Source of the DNA: Acanthaster planci
Lineage: Eukaryota > Echinodermata > Asteroidea > Valvatida > Acanthasteridae
Direction of reading: 5' to 3'
NCBI RefSeq assembly: GCF_001949145.1
Contig: NW_019091590.1
Location: forward strand, 62,001-126,000
Length of the DNA: 64,000 bases
The notes under the pieces are model-generated. The model searched no databases. It was not told the DNA's origin and was given only the letters and a program-made list of their open reading frames with translations. Positions within the stretch are counted from its first letter, which is position 1. Every line of letters begins with the position of its first letter. Positions 21,301 through 30,506 of the stretch are shown here, in pieces. The position numbers were made by a program, and so were the translations under genes.

Positions 21301-22828
21301 TTTTTTAGATGAATGCATGTAACTCACAAAATATGGAGAGCCTGACGTTTCGGTCCTAGCAGAATCTTTCTCAAGATTGCACATTTACGTATAAATATCG
21401 GCCAACCTGCAACAATGTTTGTGTAATTCATCAAGTTTCAGCATGATCGGTGTTTGTTCCAATTCTGTAGGGCTGCTAGAAGCAAAAATTTATTCTGTAT
21501 GAAAAACAAATTCAAAGCAACTAGGCGGGTTACCAGGCAAAAAAGAAGATTTGCACTGTGACTGGATTTTTGCTGATAGCCATGTTTTCTGCTCACTAGC
21601 TGCATGCAATTGGGCATTGACATGGAGGGATGCAGACCCAGGTCTGACTTATTATGAAATATTGCATTTTGTAGGGAAAAAACAGCATGGGTAACCGTAA
21701 TATGAGACTACTGTTTGCCTTTGATGTTCTGGGCTTTTGATTTTCGGTAAAATGAAGCACGTTGTCCTGCTTGAATTGGCCCACAGGTCAATTAACTGCT
21801 GAAAGAACTTTTCCCCCTCAGCCGTAAGCAGTCAAAGAGGGGGAAAAAACTGGGGCAGGTGAACATGAGTTTGGGGAAATTGATGATGAGCAATCCTTGA
21901 ATTGGCATGGCCTCCCGTTCTGTCTACCTGGCTGTATTTTGATTTTCGACTCAACTTGGTCAAGAATTAAATTTGCGCAGGTATCTGGGTCACGTACTGG
22001 TAAACATGAGCGCAAATACCAGTATGTGGGCACAGCCGTCCACTGCTGTTCTGCCTGCGATGTTTAGTCCGGCGTACATGTATGTGTACATACACATACC
22101 TTATTCAGTAAGCCTCATCTGTCTCCGGGATGTCTTGACACCAGTACAGTACATTTTCACTCTCGGCATGTCGGTACTTGCCTCGTGCTTGAGGCATACT
22201 CTCCATCACGCTGACAGACAGGTCCGTTCGGCGTGCATTGCCATATCTGACTGCTTTTCAACTTACGCAGGCCTCGATATCTAGTACTAGCCTTGGGTAG
22301 AATTTGCTTAAATCCTCCAATTTCAGTAGGATTTTACATACACCCAAGGGGGTTGGGGTTAAAACTGCTGTATGCTTGTCAAGTGAACTGTATCCAATTC
22401 TCTCGATGGAAGTCTAAGGATTTAATGTATGTTGATGATTATGCCATAAGTCTGAATTTTTGTCAATTTTGTACAGAAATAAAACTGCCCATCACAATTA
22501 ACTTTGCCTGTCCTCAGGACAGGTGGACAGATGTAGCTGGGTTAGACATAAACCCTTTCCCCAATTCTACAGCAGTGCTTTGCTGGTGCCCATTAGATTG
22601 AATGCTGTACAGATGTGACAAATGATAGAAGTGCATCTGTACCAAAGTGTCCTGGCAAAAAAAGGCATCATCCATGTTATTCCTTCATGGCTTAAGTGCA
22701 TTGTGACTTAACGTATTTTCCTGTTGTCCCCTTTGATGCAGAACTGGGCCCCACCTGGCTGTGAGAAGCTAGGAGAGTGTCTTCCAATCCCCAAGTCTCA
22801 CCCCTACAAGTGCAGCTGGCCCCACTAA
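3254..22828 (+). CDS. GALNS: N-acetylgalactosamine-6-sulfatase (GALNS) gene with four alternative exons 5
   Basis: Coding exons: 3254-3352, 4930-5053, 6495-6672, 7071-7278, one of 8621-8885, 9300-9564, 10095-10359 or 12137-12401, then 15564-15667, 16113-16355, 16940-17061, 18501-18618, 22742-22828. Summed with one exon 5 they give 1548 nt, 515 aa plus stop, close to human GALNS (522 aa). Seen: signal peptide (about 1-21), metal ligands Asp32-Asp33, sulfatase motif CSPAR (Cys72 to Arg76), Lys133 and His135 in GKWHLG, His229, Asp281-Asn282 in SDNG and Lys302 in LCGKE. Known for the family: the enzyme removes 6-sulfate from GalNAc and Gal in chondroitin and keratan sulfate in lysosomes, after FGE converts the Cys to formylglycine. 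N-glycosylation sequons SNLTQ and ENVTG match family positions. Confidence 0.96.
3353..4929 (+). other. GALNS intron 1
   Basis: Contains the degenerate ttcgcccc-type array near 3515-3662 (listed separately) and AT-rich sequence. No other gene was recognised. Confidence 0.85.
3515..3662. repeat. Degenerate tandem array of cttcgcccc / tttcacccca words
   Basis: Between 3515 and 3662 the words actttgcccc, atttcgccca, acttcgcccc, tttcacccca, gcttcgcccc, acatcgcccg and acttcaccc follow one another every 12-25 bp. The array is irregular, so it resembles a decayed simple repeat in intron 1. Confidence 0.6.
4930..5053 (+). CDS. GALNS: GALNS exon 2: first catalytic segment up to the modified Cys
   Basis: Begins [20 protein letters not shown] and ends YSANPLCSP plus one base (phase 1, G|GTGAGT). 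Cys72 is the predicted formylglycine residue. The MGWGDLG and SANPLCSP blocks are characteristic of GALNS. Confidence 0.95.
5054..6494 (+). other. GALNS intron 2
   Basis: Holds acatgtacatgta runs near 5620-5640 and 5950. No exon, RNA gene or clear transposon was recognised. Confidence 0.85.
6495..6672 (+). CDS. GALNS: GALNS exon 3: ARAALLTG to GKW
   Basis: The split codon G|CA gives Ala75 of the CSPAR motif, followed by [20 protein letters not shown] and a block ending [14 protein letters not shown] plus two bases of Trp134. It contains catalytic Lys133. The intron therefore interrupts the FGE recognition motif itself. The phase 2 end matches exon 4. Confidence 0.95.
6673..7070 (+). other. 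GALNS intron 3
   Basis: 398-bp intron with donor GTAGAT and acceptor TTCTTTCTAG. Nothing else was seen in it. Confidence 0.85.
7071..7278 (+). CDS. GALNS: GALNS exon 4: HLGHQP to LYIQ
   Basis: Completes the Trp134 codon, then [20 protein letters not shown], the [14 protein letters not shown] region and an N-glycosylation sequon in [10 protein letters not shown]. It ends in phase 0 at CAG|GTAATA. His135 is catalytic by family knowledge. Confidence 0.95.
7279..8620 (+). other. GALNS intron 4, upstream of the exon 5 cassette
   Basis: 1342-bp intron containing one foldback element (8171-8322). If splicing is controlled by base pairing between a docking site and selector sequences, this intron or the one after 5d is where a docking site would lie. 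Confidence 0.85.
8171..8322. mobile_element. Foldback/MITE element, family A copy 1
   Basis: 152-bp imperfect palindrome beginning ttaatacgggcgattcacaa and ending with its near complement gtgaatcgcccatattaa, with TTAA at both outer ends. The interior also pairs. A second copy lies at 38969-39145 and shares the inner block ccaatgcgttgcaa and the outer cctccaa...ttggagg arms. No coding capacity. TTAA ends would fit a piggyBac-type non-autonomous element, but copy 2 does not keep them. Confidence 0.7.
8621..8885 (+). CDS. GALNS: GALNS alternative exon 5a
   Basis: 265 nt, entering in phase 0 after ...gcgtatag and leaving in phase 1 at AAG G|GTGAGG. Encodes [20 protein letters not shown], then [27 protein letters not shown] and [16 protein letters not shown]. 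Catalytic His (DATH) and the metal-binding Asp-Asn (SDNG) are present. Differences from 5b-5d: Val instead of Gly after SQR, and Met instead of Thr before SDNG. By eye it matches 5b at about 66 of 89 residues and 5d at about 50. Confidence 0.93.
8886..9299 (+). other. Intron between alternative exons 5a and 5b
   Basis: 414 bp. Begins GTGAGGCTA, the same nine bases as the donor after 5b, as expected from tandem duplication. No other feature was seen. Confidence 0.8.
9300..9564 (+). CDS. GALNS: GALNS alternative exon 5b
   Basis: 265 nt, acceptor catgtgcag, donor AAT G|GTGAGG, phases 0 and 1. Encodes [47 protein letters not shown] and [16 protein letters not shown]. All catalytic positions of this segment are intact. 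It is visibly more GC-rich than 5a and 5d (many C- or G-ending codons), and differs from 5a at about 23 residues, concentrated at the helix start and in the surface stretch before FFTSDNG. Confidence 0.93.
9565..10094 (+). other. Intron between alternative exons 5b and 5c
   Basis: 530 bp, with a GTGAGGCTATT donor. No further exon copy or repeat was recognised. Confidence 0.8.
10095..10359 (+). CDS. GALNS: GALNS alternative exon 5c
   Basis: 265 nt, acceptor gtcttcattag, donor AAC G|GTGAGG, phases 0 and 1. Encodes [50 protein letters not shown] and [16 protein letters not shown]. It is the only copy with Leu in place of the Trp of the FLLYW block, and with Ile in HGIS. Catalytic His and Asp-Asn are intact. 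Confidence 0.93.
10360..12136 (+). other. Intron between alternative exons 5c and 5d
   Basis: 1777 bp. I searched for SDNG- or DATH-coding remnants and saw none, so there is no obvious fifth or decayed copy. AT-rich, with a C-run near 10527. Confidence 0.75.
12137..12401 (+). CDS. GALNS: GALNS alternative exon 5d (divergent copy)
   Basis: 265 nt, acceptor gtacgtgtag, donor GAC G|GTAGGT, phases 0 and 1. Encodes [50 protein letters not shown] and [18 protein letters not shown]. The catalytic His and Asp-Asn remain, but DATH is DSAH and the following Thr-Pro is Gln-Pro. [20 protein letters not shown] and [10 protein letters not shown] are closer to vertebrate GALNS than the other copies are. 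This suggests 5d keeps the ancestral form and 5a-5c arose from a later duplication series. Confidence 0.93.
12402..15563 (+). other. GALNS intron between exon 5d and exon 6
   Basis: 3162-bp intron. Between 13855 and 14100 the phrase cctctttgtgaaaa recurs in slightly changed forms, suggesting a decayed repeat. No exon-like remnant was found. Confidence 0.8.
15564..15667 (+). CDS. GALNS: GALNS exon 6: [12 protein letters not shown] block
   Basis: Starts with the two bases that complete Gly292, then [28 protein letters not shown] and TIKPGQ, ending in phase 0. Lys302 is the sulfate-binding Lys of the active site by family knowledge. Entry phase 1 fits every one of the four exon 5 copies. Confidence 0.95.
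15668..16112 (+). other. GALNS intron 6
   Basis: 445-bp intron, acceptor attccgaatag. Nothing else was seen. Confidence 0.85.
16113..16355 (+). CDS. GALNS: GALNS exon 7
   Basis: 81 codons, phase 0 at both ends. Begins [20 protein letters not shown], then [35 protein letters not shown] and [14 protein letters not shown]. These are the C-terminal blocks that pack against the catalytic domain in GALNS. Confidence 0.95.
16356..16939 (+). other. GALNS intron 7
   Basis: 584-bp intron. No feature was recognised. Confidence 0.85.
16940..17061 (+). CDS. GALNS: GALNS exon 8
   Basis: Starts [20 protein letters not shown] in phase 0, with sequons ENVTG and TNHTD, then [16 protein letters not shown] and two bases (phase 2, GA|GTAAGC). 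FHLGRDPGE is a typical sulfatase C-terminal block. Confidence 0.95.
17700..17945 (-). repeat. Possible tRNA-derived SINE fragment
   Basis: The minus strand carries GGTTCGAATCC (17871-17881), a perfect pol III B box, inside CTGGGTTCGAATCCCACC, which looks like a T-arm. The A box and acceptor stem are not clear, and the outer boundaries are approximate. Confidence 0.4.
18085..18366. repeat. 22-bp minisatellite, about 13 copies
   Basis: Unit agcttgctgagtctaaacca plus cc, repeated head to tail with few variants (gctgag/gctaag, agctt/agcgt, tctaa/tccaa). A multi-unit block containing the agcgtgctaagtcc variant occurs twice, indicating higher-order duplication. It is in intron 8, close to the acceptor of exon 9. 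Confidence 0.93.
18501..18618 (+). CDS. GALNS: GALNS exon 9
   Basis: Completes Glu from exon 8 and encodes [39 protein letters not shown], phase 0 at the end. The [14 protein letters not shown] block is diagnostic for the C-terminus of GALNS. Confidence 0.95.
18619..22741 (+). other. GALNS intron 9
   Basis: 4123-bp intron. No exon, RNA gene or clear mobile element was recognised. Confidence 0.8.
22742..22828 (+). CDS. GALNS: GALNS exon 10 with stop codon
   Basis: 28 codons plus [23 protein letters not shown] then [19 protein letters not shown] is strongly conserved in GALNS, and the C-terminal Cys-x-Trp resembles the vertebrate end. The nearest canonical AATAAA I found is at 23375-23380, so the 3'UTR may run about 0.6 kb. 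Confidence 0.95.
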   Translation, partial: NWAPPGCEKLGECLPIPKSHPYKCSWPH

Positions 22829-23374
22829 TATCATCATCTGGGTGAGCTTCCCAGTAAATCACAAAATTGCTTTCAATAACATTTCAAGTTCAAAATCAGT
22901 GACCCTGTCTTTCTGAGAAGTAAGTAACGTGCACAATCACAAGGTTTCTGTGCATGAGTCTAGCTCACTTGCCTCAAGCAGTGAAACATACAGATTGCTC
23001 TCACTGCTATTATAACACCTCACGCACAGATTTTGTATCTTCATTGGCCAAGAGCCAGTCACGTACATGTAGCATGAGACGATTTTTGCTGTCTTTCTTG
23101 TCACAGCCAAAGGAACTGTACCCGTAGCAACCAGAGTACTATACCCATAGCAACCAAAGAATGATACACATGACCACCAGCACTGTGTACAAATGCATAA
23201 TGATGTGTAAGTGCTGCGCATTGCACGCATTCTGAAGTGGTAGCACTACACTGCTGGGTTCAAACATTGCCTTATCGGCAGTGTGGAAAAGTGCTGCTAA
23301 ATTTTCAAAACAATTCTTATTCAAATAGAGATGCCTTTCGTAGGTACTGAAATCAAATCAATTAGTTATCACTT

Positions 23375-23384
23375 AATAAATAAA
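23375..23384 (+). terminator. Candidate GALNS polyadenylation signal
   Basis: Two overlapping AATAAA hexamers (aataaataaa) about 550 bp after the GALNS stop codon. Position is plausible, but use cannot be decided from sequence. Confidence 0.3.
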
Positions 23385-26300
23385 GCAAAATCTCTGTGAG
23401 AGGCGTTATAAAACAACTGATGACTTTTTAATCTTGTGATGTAGTAAAACTTTCTAACCTCTCAAGGTGATTCATTGAGCATTCTAGTTTCCCTCTGCTT
23501 TGTCTTGGGATTTTTATCAAATAGTCCATGGCTCACCTCAAGAGGCTGGTTTAATTACACCAGTCCAAGGAGTCAATATTGATATGCTATTCGTATGGGC
23601 AGCCAAAGTGTGCATTTGTCCCCTTACTCTCACAGAAGGTTTTCTTTTCCTTTAGTATTTAGTAGGAGTGTTTATTATTTGCCGTTTTGAGTTTTATTGA
23701 ATTACTCTTTGGCTTTTGTGCTGACGTCCAGCCATAGTTTTACCAGCCACTGGTCAGCAAAACTTTAGACTGTGATGTTAAAAAGGGCAGATTCTGTAGA
23801 GTACCGAAGTGAACACGTGACACTCGCAATTATGTGTGTAAAAGGCATTAGCGCGAGAACCAGCGTGTGGACCAATACGCACCCGTACTCCATTTGTTTG
23901 TGTTGCACTTCCTGGTTCAAAATGACATCACACTTTGGTACTCTATACTATGGTATCAAGTGTTAAGTAATTATCTATCATTCCTGGAGTTTTCTTTGAT
24001 TTTAGATGTCTCTAAAGATACTTTGCCCGAGTGTATTTTGTGTGCTACCCACTCTCTTACATGTCTTGTCTGATTTGGTCCTGAAATGTTCACACCCACA
24101 GGTACAGCGTACTTGAGATATTTTGATACTTCAAAGCTGTTTCATGAGAAGAGTGTAGATTTTTTCTATCTTGTAAAATTTATACCTTGGTATTAAAGTA
24201 ATAATGTGCCCAGTTTTCCATTCTAGTTTGCATACATTTGTACATCAAGTTACTCAGTCTTCAGGAAAGTTGTCCTGGATCACCAAATTCAAATTTTTGT
24301 TTGGTCAGTACTTATTTCAAGGTGTAAGATTCCATTTGTTGACATGTTTTGGGAACCCCATTCTCAAGAGGACAAAAAGGAGGAGGTCCATTGTGTGATG
24401 TGACTGTGCTGCGTCAGCATCAGTCGATTTGTAAATGATGGATAGCTGGATGGATTGCTAGGCATTTGCAATATGTACTGTATGACCTTATTCCCAGCAG
24501 TGTATGGTACATGTAAATGCTTCCAGAATGTAAAGGACATTCAATTTATCAGAGGCTAAGTCACTAGAGGGTTGAAGGTGCAGAGCGTGCATGCATTTTA
24601 GTCCGGGAACACTGAGTGATGGCGGCATTCTTGCCTGGTTGATTCCAGTGGGTGCCGGTGACATTGCACTGTTGGCTACAGCTCTCCTTAAAGAAAGACT
24701 AGTTTGATTCATGGCCAGAGGGCAGACCCAGCATTTGCGAAGGATGAGCGGTCCAAAACTAGAAAGCGTTTGTGCACGTGTTTGTTCATCTCGGTATTAA
24801 TTTCTGTCTGAAAAGAATGAAGCAAGCGCTTGAGAGCAGAAACTAGCAAAAGACAATCTCCCCTTGTAAAGAAAAAGTGAAATTACATTTCTTCTGAATA
24901 TACGCATGTGCACATGCATAGCTGGCACTGAACTTGCTGCCTTTTCTGGGCAAATGTGCCATCATCCCGAGTTCAGCTTCCAGGCGTATAGAACTTGAGC
25001 CAACTGCCTGAGGCACCTGCTATCAGGCTGGATGTAATATTTTTCCGTGCAGTGATATCGAATCGCTCAGTGACTTGTTTCAGTATTCATAGCCCTTTTC
25101 TGGACTTCATGTTTTTGGAGTGTGTGCTTCCACTACAACTATAAAGATGTCTCAGCAGCGATTAATACACGTGTAACATTTTATGGCTGCATAGCACTTT
25201 TTATTCATTGCCAGTATGTGAATAACTACAGGTAGGTATCAAACTGACTTCCAATCCAATTTCATTTCAAAAACTTGTTTGGGTTTTTTTTTTGTAGAGG
25301 GGCTAAAAGATTTTGGAAATATATCATGTAACTTTCTATGGCCTCTCCTACATTAATGGACTTTTTACACACTTTTGAAATGAAAGGAGATGAAATGAAC
25401 AAAAAAAAACCTTTTTTTCTTGGTTTATGCGCATTTGACGCGGGGCATGCTGAGTACGCACAATGAATTTATTCTGGAATGTATTGTCTTCCCGCGCACA
25501 CCAATCGTGTGCAAGAACCTAGTTCAAAAACTTAGTACCATCTCTCTTTCTGTCGCCAGTGAGGGTGCACTTCAACTCAGGGTGGATTAGCAAATTTTCT
25601 GTACAGTAAGATAATGCTACAGGACTTGTTCATTTTAAACCATGCTAGTTTACTACATGGCACAGAATTTGTGAGTTTTTTTCTGGGGGTCGAGAGGTCA
25701 CAGGAGTTAAGGCAATGTAAGGAACATTCTATACCAGAAAACAAATTCATTGGTATTTTAGTTTATAGTTTAAAAAAATTCAAGTTTTATGTACTAATTT
25801 CTGTATAGTCTTACAACCCTTGACATTGAAACTTTTGTAATCTACATAAACCATGGGATCATATGTCTAGCATACTACATTAATGTAAAACGAGTTAGTT
25901 TTGTATAATATAATATTAATCTAAATGATTCTTCTATTTTCTGTCCTTTATGTGCCATAAATATACATTTTCGTTTCACTCAAAAAGTAAAAACTCCAAG
26001 TGTTAAAGGGTTTAACCTTCAACATTATCACATTTGTGTTGCCAGGTGAACATTCTGCACTGTGAAAATGCTATTTTTTAAGGGGGCAGGTTAAGAAATA
26101 AAATTGGCAAAATGTGCCTAAAGCAGTCCAAGTGTTTCTGATATATACCAGTACCTAAAACCGTAAAAACTAATATGTGGACAAAGGTCTATCGTAATAT
26201 AGACTGATACTATGCACAGTGTTAGTTTAAAAATATATTGTAAAAAGACACAGAGCTGAAACTCCTGTTTACTTTTAAAGGGTAAACTTTTTTAAAAATC

Positions 26301-27140
26301 CCAACCTCACAAATCCTTGCAAGTGTAACAACTGTCATTCCAAATTTGCTGACTGCATTGTCACTCTCACTGTTTTACAAACCTGAGCGTTATAGAGATC
26401 TCATCAACGAATGTTATAGCTCGTCATTAAATATGTACATATGTGCTTGTGCACCATGTTATATGTGACTGAACACTTGCAAAACTCAGTAGATTTTATT
26501 TTGTTGAATACATTTAGATTACATTTATGTTGTTGGCTCAAACAATTCCATTAGTTCTCACATCAGCTATTCAGAAACAACGTACATGTACATCTTGTGC
26601 CTTATTAATTACAAAAGGCAAAACTACTTGGCAGTAATTTGCAGATGCTGGTACCTAGCACAATACATATTGTTGATATTGTCTTGTCAGTCAATATGCA
26701 CATCCATTTTCAGGAACTTTCTTAAATCATTCCAAGATAATTACTCTCTAGCTACTAATGCACATACGTCTTTGCATATCTATACATATGCAACTGTCAG
26801 AGTACACGTACTTGTAAGCTACCAGTAAATATAATGGAAGCTCTTTGATAACAAATCATGCATATGCATATTTTGTTGGAGGAGTTGGTACATTACATTA
26901 TCATATATGTAGCTGCCATATCTAATTCGGGATGACTTGGCCTTCACTGAATAATCTGCCTGCATTACCCACCCCATATGCTGATATGCACATGCTCTAG
27001 AGTTTGGCAATGGTCATTAAACACTACAATGATAAATAGTGGCATAGGGGCTCGGAGTGATTCAGCCCCCCCCCCCATAACGTTGTGGTTTGGGGAGGGA
27101 GGTTATACAATATACTGGAGGATGGGTATTGTCATGCTTG

Positions 27141-27355
27141 TACACTGAAAAAAATGTTGGTCAAAACGGTGTTGGGCATTTGTTATTTGCCCAACCTTGG
27201 TTAAAGCTACCACATTGTTGGTCAGTTTTTCGTCACTGTTGGTCAAACATTGACCAAATATTGGGAAGAATTTGCCCAAAGGTTGCAAAGTTGATATTTT
27301 TACCAACATTGGGCCATATGTCAAACCCAAAATTGACCAACCTTTTTACAGTGTA
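27141..27355. mobile_element. Foldback element with TACACTG ends
   Basis: 215 bp with terminal inverted repeats tacactg(a/t)aaaaa.gttggtcaa on both sides and inner variants of gttggtcaaa. It starts with TA and ends with TA, which would fit a Tc1/mariner-type MITE with TA target duplication. No open frame of a transposase. Confidence 0.65.
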
Positions 27356-29944
27356 AGCCTAAAACACATGTAGCAGTCAGTGGAAGAATGGGGAATTTTT
27401 TATGGTTAATGAAGGCCCCTCCTCCACCAACCTTCAGCACACCACTGACATCAGACAGAAGCAACAAACAATCCCATCAAAACTTCTTATGTTTCAGTCT
27501 AAAAGAATAGTCCAGCAACACTGCTTGAAGATGTGGCAAGTACATGGAGACGTAAATGCACTAGTTCAACATTGTACCTCCACCATGGATATTTTCACCA
27601 CACATTTGATCAAGGATCAGAAGCTAACAATTGTTTAAAACCCTGAGCTTCACAGGGACCTAGTTGACCTAGTTGACAGTGTTCTATTTGAAAGTATTTT
27701 AATGATGAAAAATATGTTTTCTGGATAAATGTGTCATTTAAATGAAATTTAGGGACGAAAAGCAATTTTTTTTTTTAATCAAAGGTTGTACGGGTACAAG
27801 CCAATAGTTGGTGACCATCTTACAGTCTCCAAGCAGTCATGCCCTCAGTACAGCTATTAAAGGCTTTATGCATATATTGCTGATCATTCAACCGAGTACG
27901 TGCATTTGGAATGGCATCTGGCCGATGCATAGCATGCCCCATTTCTCCTGACATCAAACTCAGCTATATCTGTACACATAAATCAACGGGCTCACAGGAT
28001 ACAGTCGGCTGTGTTTAAGCCTTGACGCACCACATTGAATCTGAATTTGCAATTGAGCCCCGAGACAATTATGGTGAGGAGGTGGAATTGCCTCTCTTGT
28101 GGCTTAACTTAAGGTGACAGGGATGGTTCATTCGATAAGCACTGCCGTTTTTTCTTGATGCTCTAGAGGATGGTAAGATGATCATGTCTCTTGACACAGT
28201 CCCAACAAAGTGCCCTTCTGCTGATTAGACATGTGTTTTCATATGAACTGATTCTTCATTTGTGTAACACACATGTAGGTCAACTCACGAAGTGAGTGCA
28301 GTCAACTGGCAATTAATTGAGGACTCGCTTACCAGCTACTGGTAATTGATTTAGGGTTGTCTTACCAGCAGAGGGCTACCCCCCCATAAGCAATGTCATC
28401 TTTCCAACAGTTTCAGTTATTTGTTTTTCCATTTTACCTTTCATGTATTTTGCTTCAAATGGTCTTTTGCAGGGAGAAAAATTTAGCAGGTGAAACAGAG
28501 ATTGTGGTATTGAAGTAAAGGGTAGCTGCAATCAATCTGTTTTAAAACAAACCTTTAAAATACTCCTTTGTGTCTCAGCCTTCTTTTCAACTTTTGTTTC
28601 ACTGTGTCAAAGAGTATTTTGCAGCTGTTTTGATATTATGCTAATGAATATTTCCATATTCATGAGCAAAACTGTGATGTCATCACAGGAAGAAAGCCTT
28701 AAATCTTACATTGGTTTGTACACAAAAAAATGTCATGCAGTTTTGTAGATTTTGCTGGACTAATTTTTTCTTCTTTGCTGATTCATTGTTTTTTATGTGC
28801 ATAGCAATAAGTGAGCACCAGTGCTTTCAGTAAGTAAATTCTGGGTTCACGATTTCAATAGATAAGCCTATGCATTGAACTATGTCTTCCCTGGATGACA
28901 CAGCAACAGCTCCCTCAGTTGTTCCGGGAAAGCATGGATAATTTGAAGTGTTTTAAAAATTGCACTTTTCAGTGCGTTTAATCTAATGAAAGTGTAAAAG
29001 AGAGTTCATACATTGAAGAAGAGTACGAAGCTACTTAAAAATTGTGTCTAAGAAAAATTAATTGCAGCCACCCTTTAAGTCTTGCCACATGGGCTGCCAA
29101 GTAGTATCACTGCCTGGGGCTGGGAGTTGAGGCTCATCTTACCCTGGAGCAAAGCCAATCGTATGTTGCCATCAAACCTGGATAGTATAGTAAATGTCGG
29201 CCAGTTTCCTCAAGTAAATTTGCCACATTTCGCTGGGTCTTCGTGACTCAACTAATATGGATCCAGTGATGTCACTATCTTATCCTCTTCTCTGCTGCAT
29301 GATGAAATGTGTCTGATTGTGGAACCAATGTTTGTCTTCATGCCTCATTGCACCTGTTTATTCCACTTGGCTATGCCAAAACCTGACCCTGCTTGAACAG
29401 CCAGATGGTCTTGAAGAGTAAAAATCATTGGCATGGAGTACATGTTGACCTATCTACATTCATGGCATTCTTACTCTTTGCCCTAACTAGTTAAGAACCT
29501 TATGGCTTCAGATGAAAGTCATTGCCTGCCGTCTTCAATGCTGTCACACTGTGACCGGTCATATTTTATCAAACCACATGGGAAGAGACATTTCAGATTA
29601 ATATTGAGTAATAGATTGTACAACAGTGTAGGTAGTAGTAATCATTACCGTTCCAACATAACAAAATATACTACACACTGATGTACAAAGTCTACGAAGG
29701 ACTCTGCGTTCATGCTATGTAACGTGGCCCAAGTCTTTACTTGTGACTTTATAAAAGTGGTGTTTACAAACTCCGAGGGTGCTGTAGCACGTAACAATGA
29801 TGTTTCATGGGCACCAGCACACCATGGGCACACTCTTGTTTGCCGGCATTATGGCACAGAAATCACACATCACGCTTTTGTCTGAAAATGCACAAGCTCA
29901 CTGTGTCTTTGCTGGGAGTGCAGTCTCAGCATCACTCAGCCAAG

Positions 29945-29950
29945 TTTATT
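29945..29950 (-). terminator. Candidate Neto polyadenylation signal
   Basis: TTTATT on plus, AATAAA on minus, 35 bp after the Neto stop codon. This is very close to the stop, so a more distal site may be the main one. Confidence 0.25.
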
Positions 29951-29985
29951 TTGTCACCCTTGGTGGGGTGAGCCTCCAACCACGG

Positions 29986-30506
29986 TCAAAACTGGACCTT
30001 GACTTCCTTGCCGGGATGCAGGGGGTTGGCTGAGCTCCGGCGAAAGGACTCATTGTACTGGTTAGCCCGCACCCAGGGAGATTCTGGTTCCATTAGACTA
30101 GTCCTCTTCTGGCGGGGCTCAAAGCCCAGCTCACTATCCATGATCCTCTCATAGTCTTTGAGCTGGGAGGCCGTCATGGGGAATTCGTGGCTGGAGCTGG
30201 ACAACCGGGTTGTGCGTGGGACTCCATCAGCGATACTGCCCGTCCTGGAGCCGGGGTACTTGCCGTTTGCACTGCTTTGCCTTTCACCAAGAGAGTTCAT
30301 CTCCACGTTCTCGCCGTCCATCAGGATCTGCACTTGCTGGTTGAGCATCTTGCGTCGGCTAGCCATGGCCTTGGCCTTCTCGCGCGTTCTGAGACAGGAA
30401 TGCCGACAGGTCACGACGACCACGATCAGGGTGACAGTCAGAATGATCCCCATGGTGACGGCCAGCGCTGTGTTCACCGTTTTTGTGCTACCCTTTTGGT
30501 CATTAT
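29986..30506 (-). CDS. NETO: Neto last exon: transmembrane helix and cytoplasmic tail
   Basis: Begins after ...attccag with two bases completing Asn354, then NDQKGSTKTVNTALAVTMGI and a hydrophobic run ILTVTLIVVVVTC, followed by the basic stop-transfer RHSCLRTREKAK. The tail of about 135 aa is Ser/Arg-rich, with several basic-Ser sites, and ends GKEVKVQF. A plus-strand open frame over the same bases is a shadow of this GC-rich exon. Confidence 0.93.

Larger units (their letters stand above)
22829..29944. other. Convergent intergenic region between GALNS and Neto
   Basis: About 7 kb with only short random open frames. It would contain the 3'UTRs of both genes. One foldback element at 27141-27355 and poly-purine or poly-pyrimidine runs are the only structures seen. 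Confidence 0.7.
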
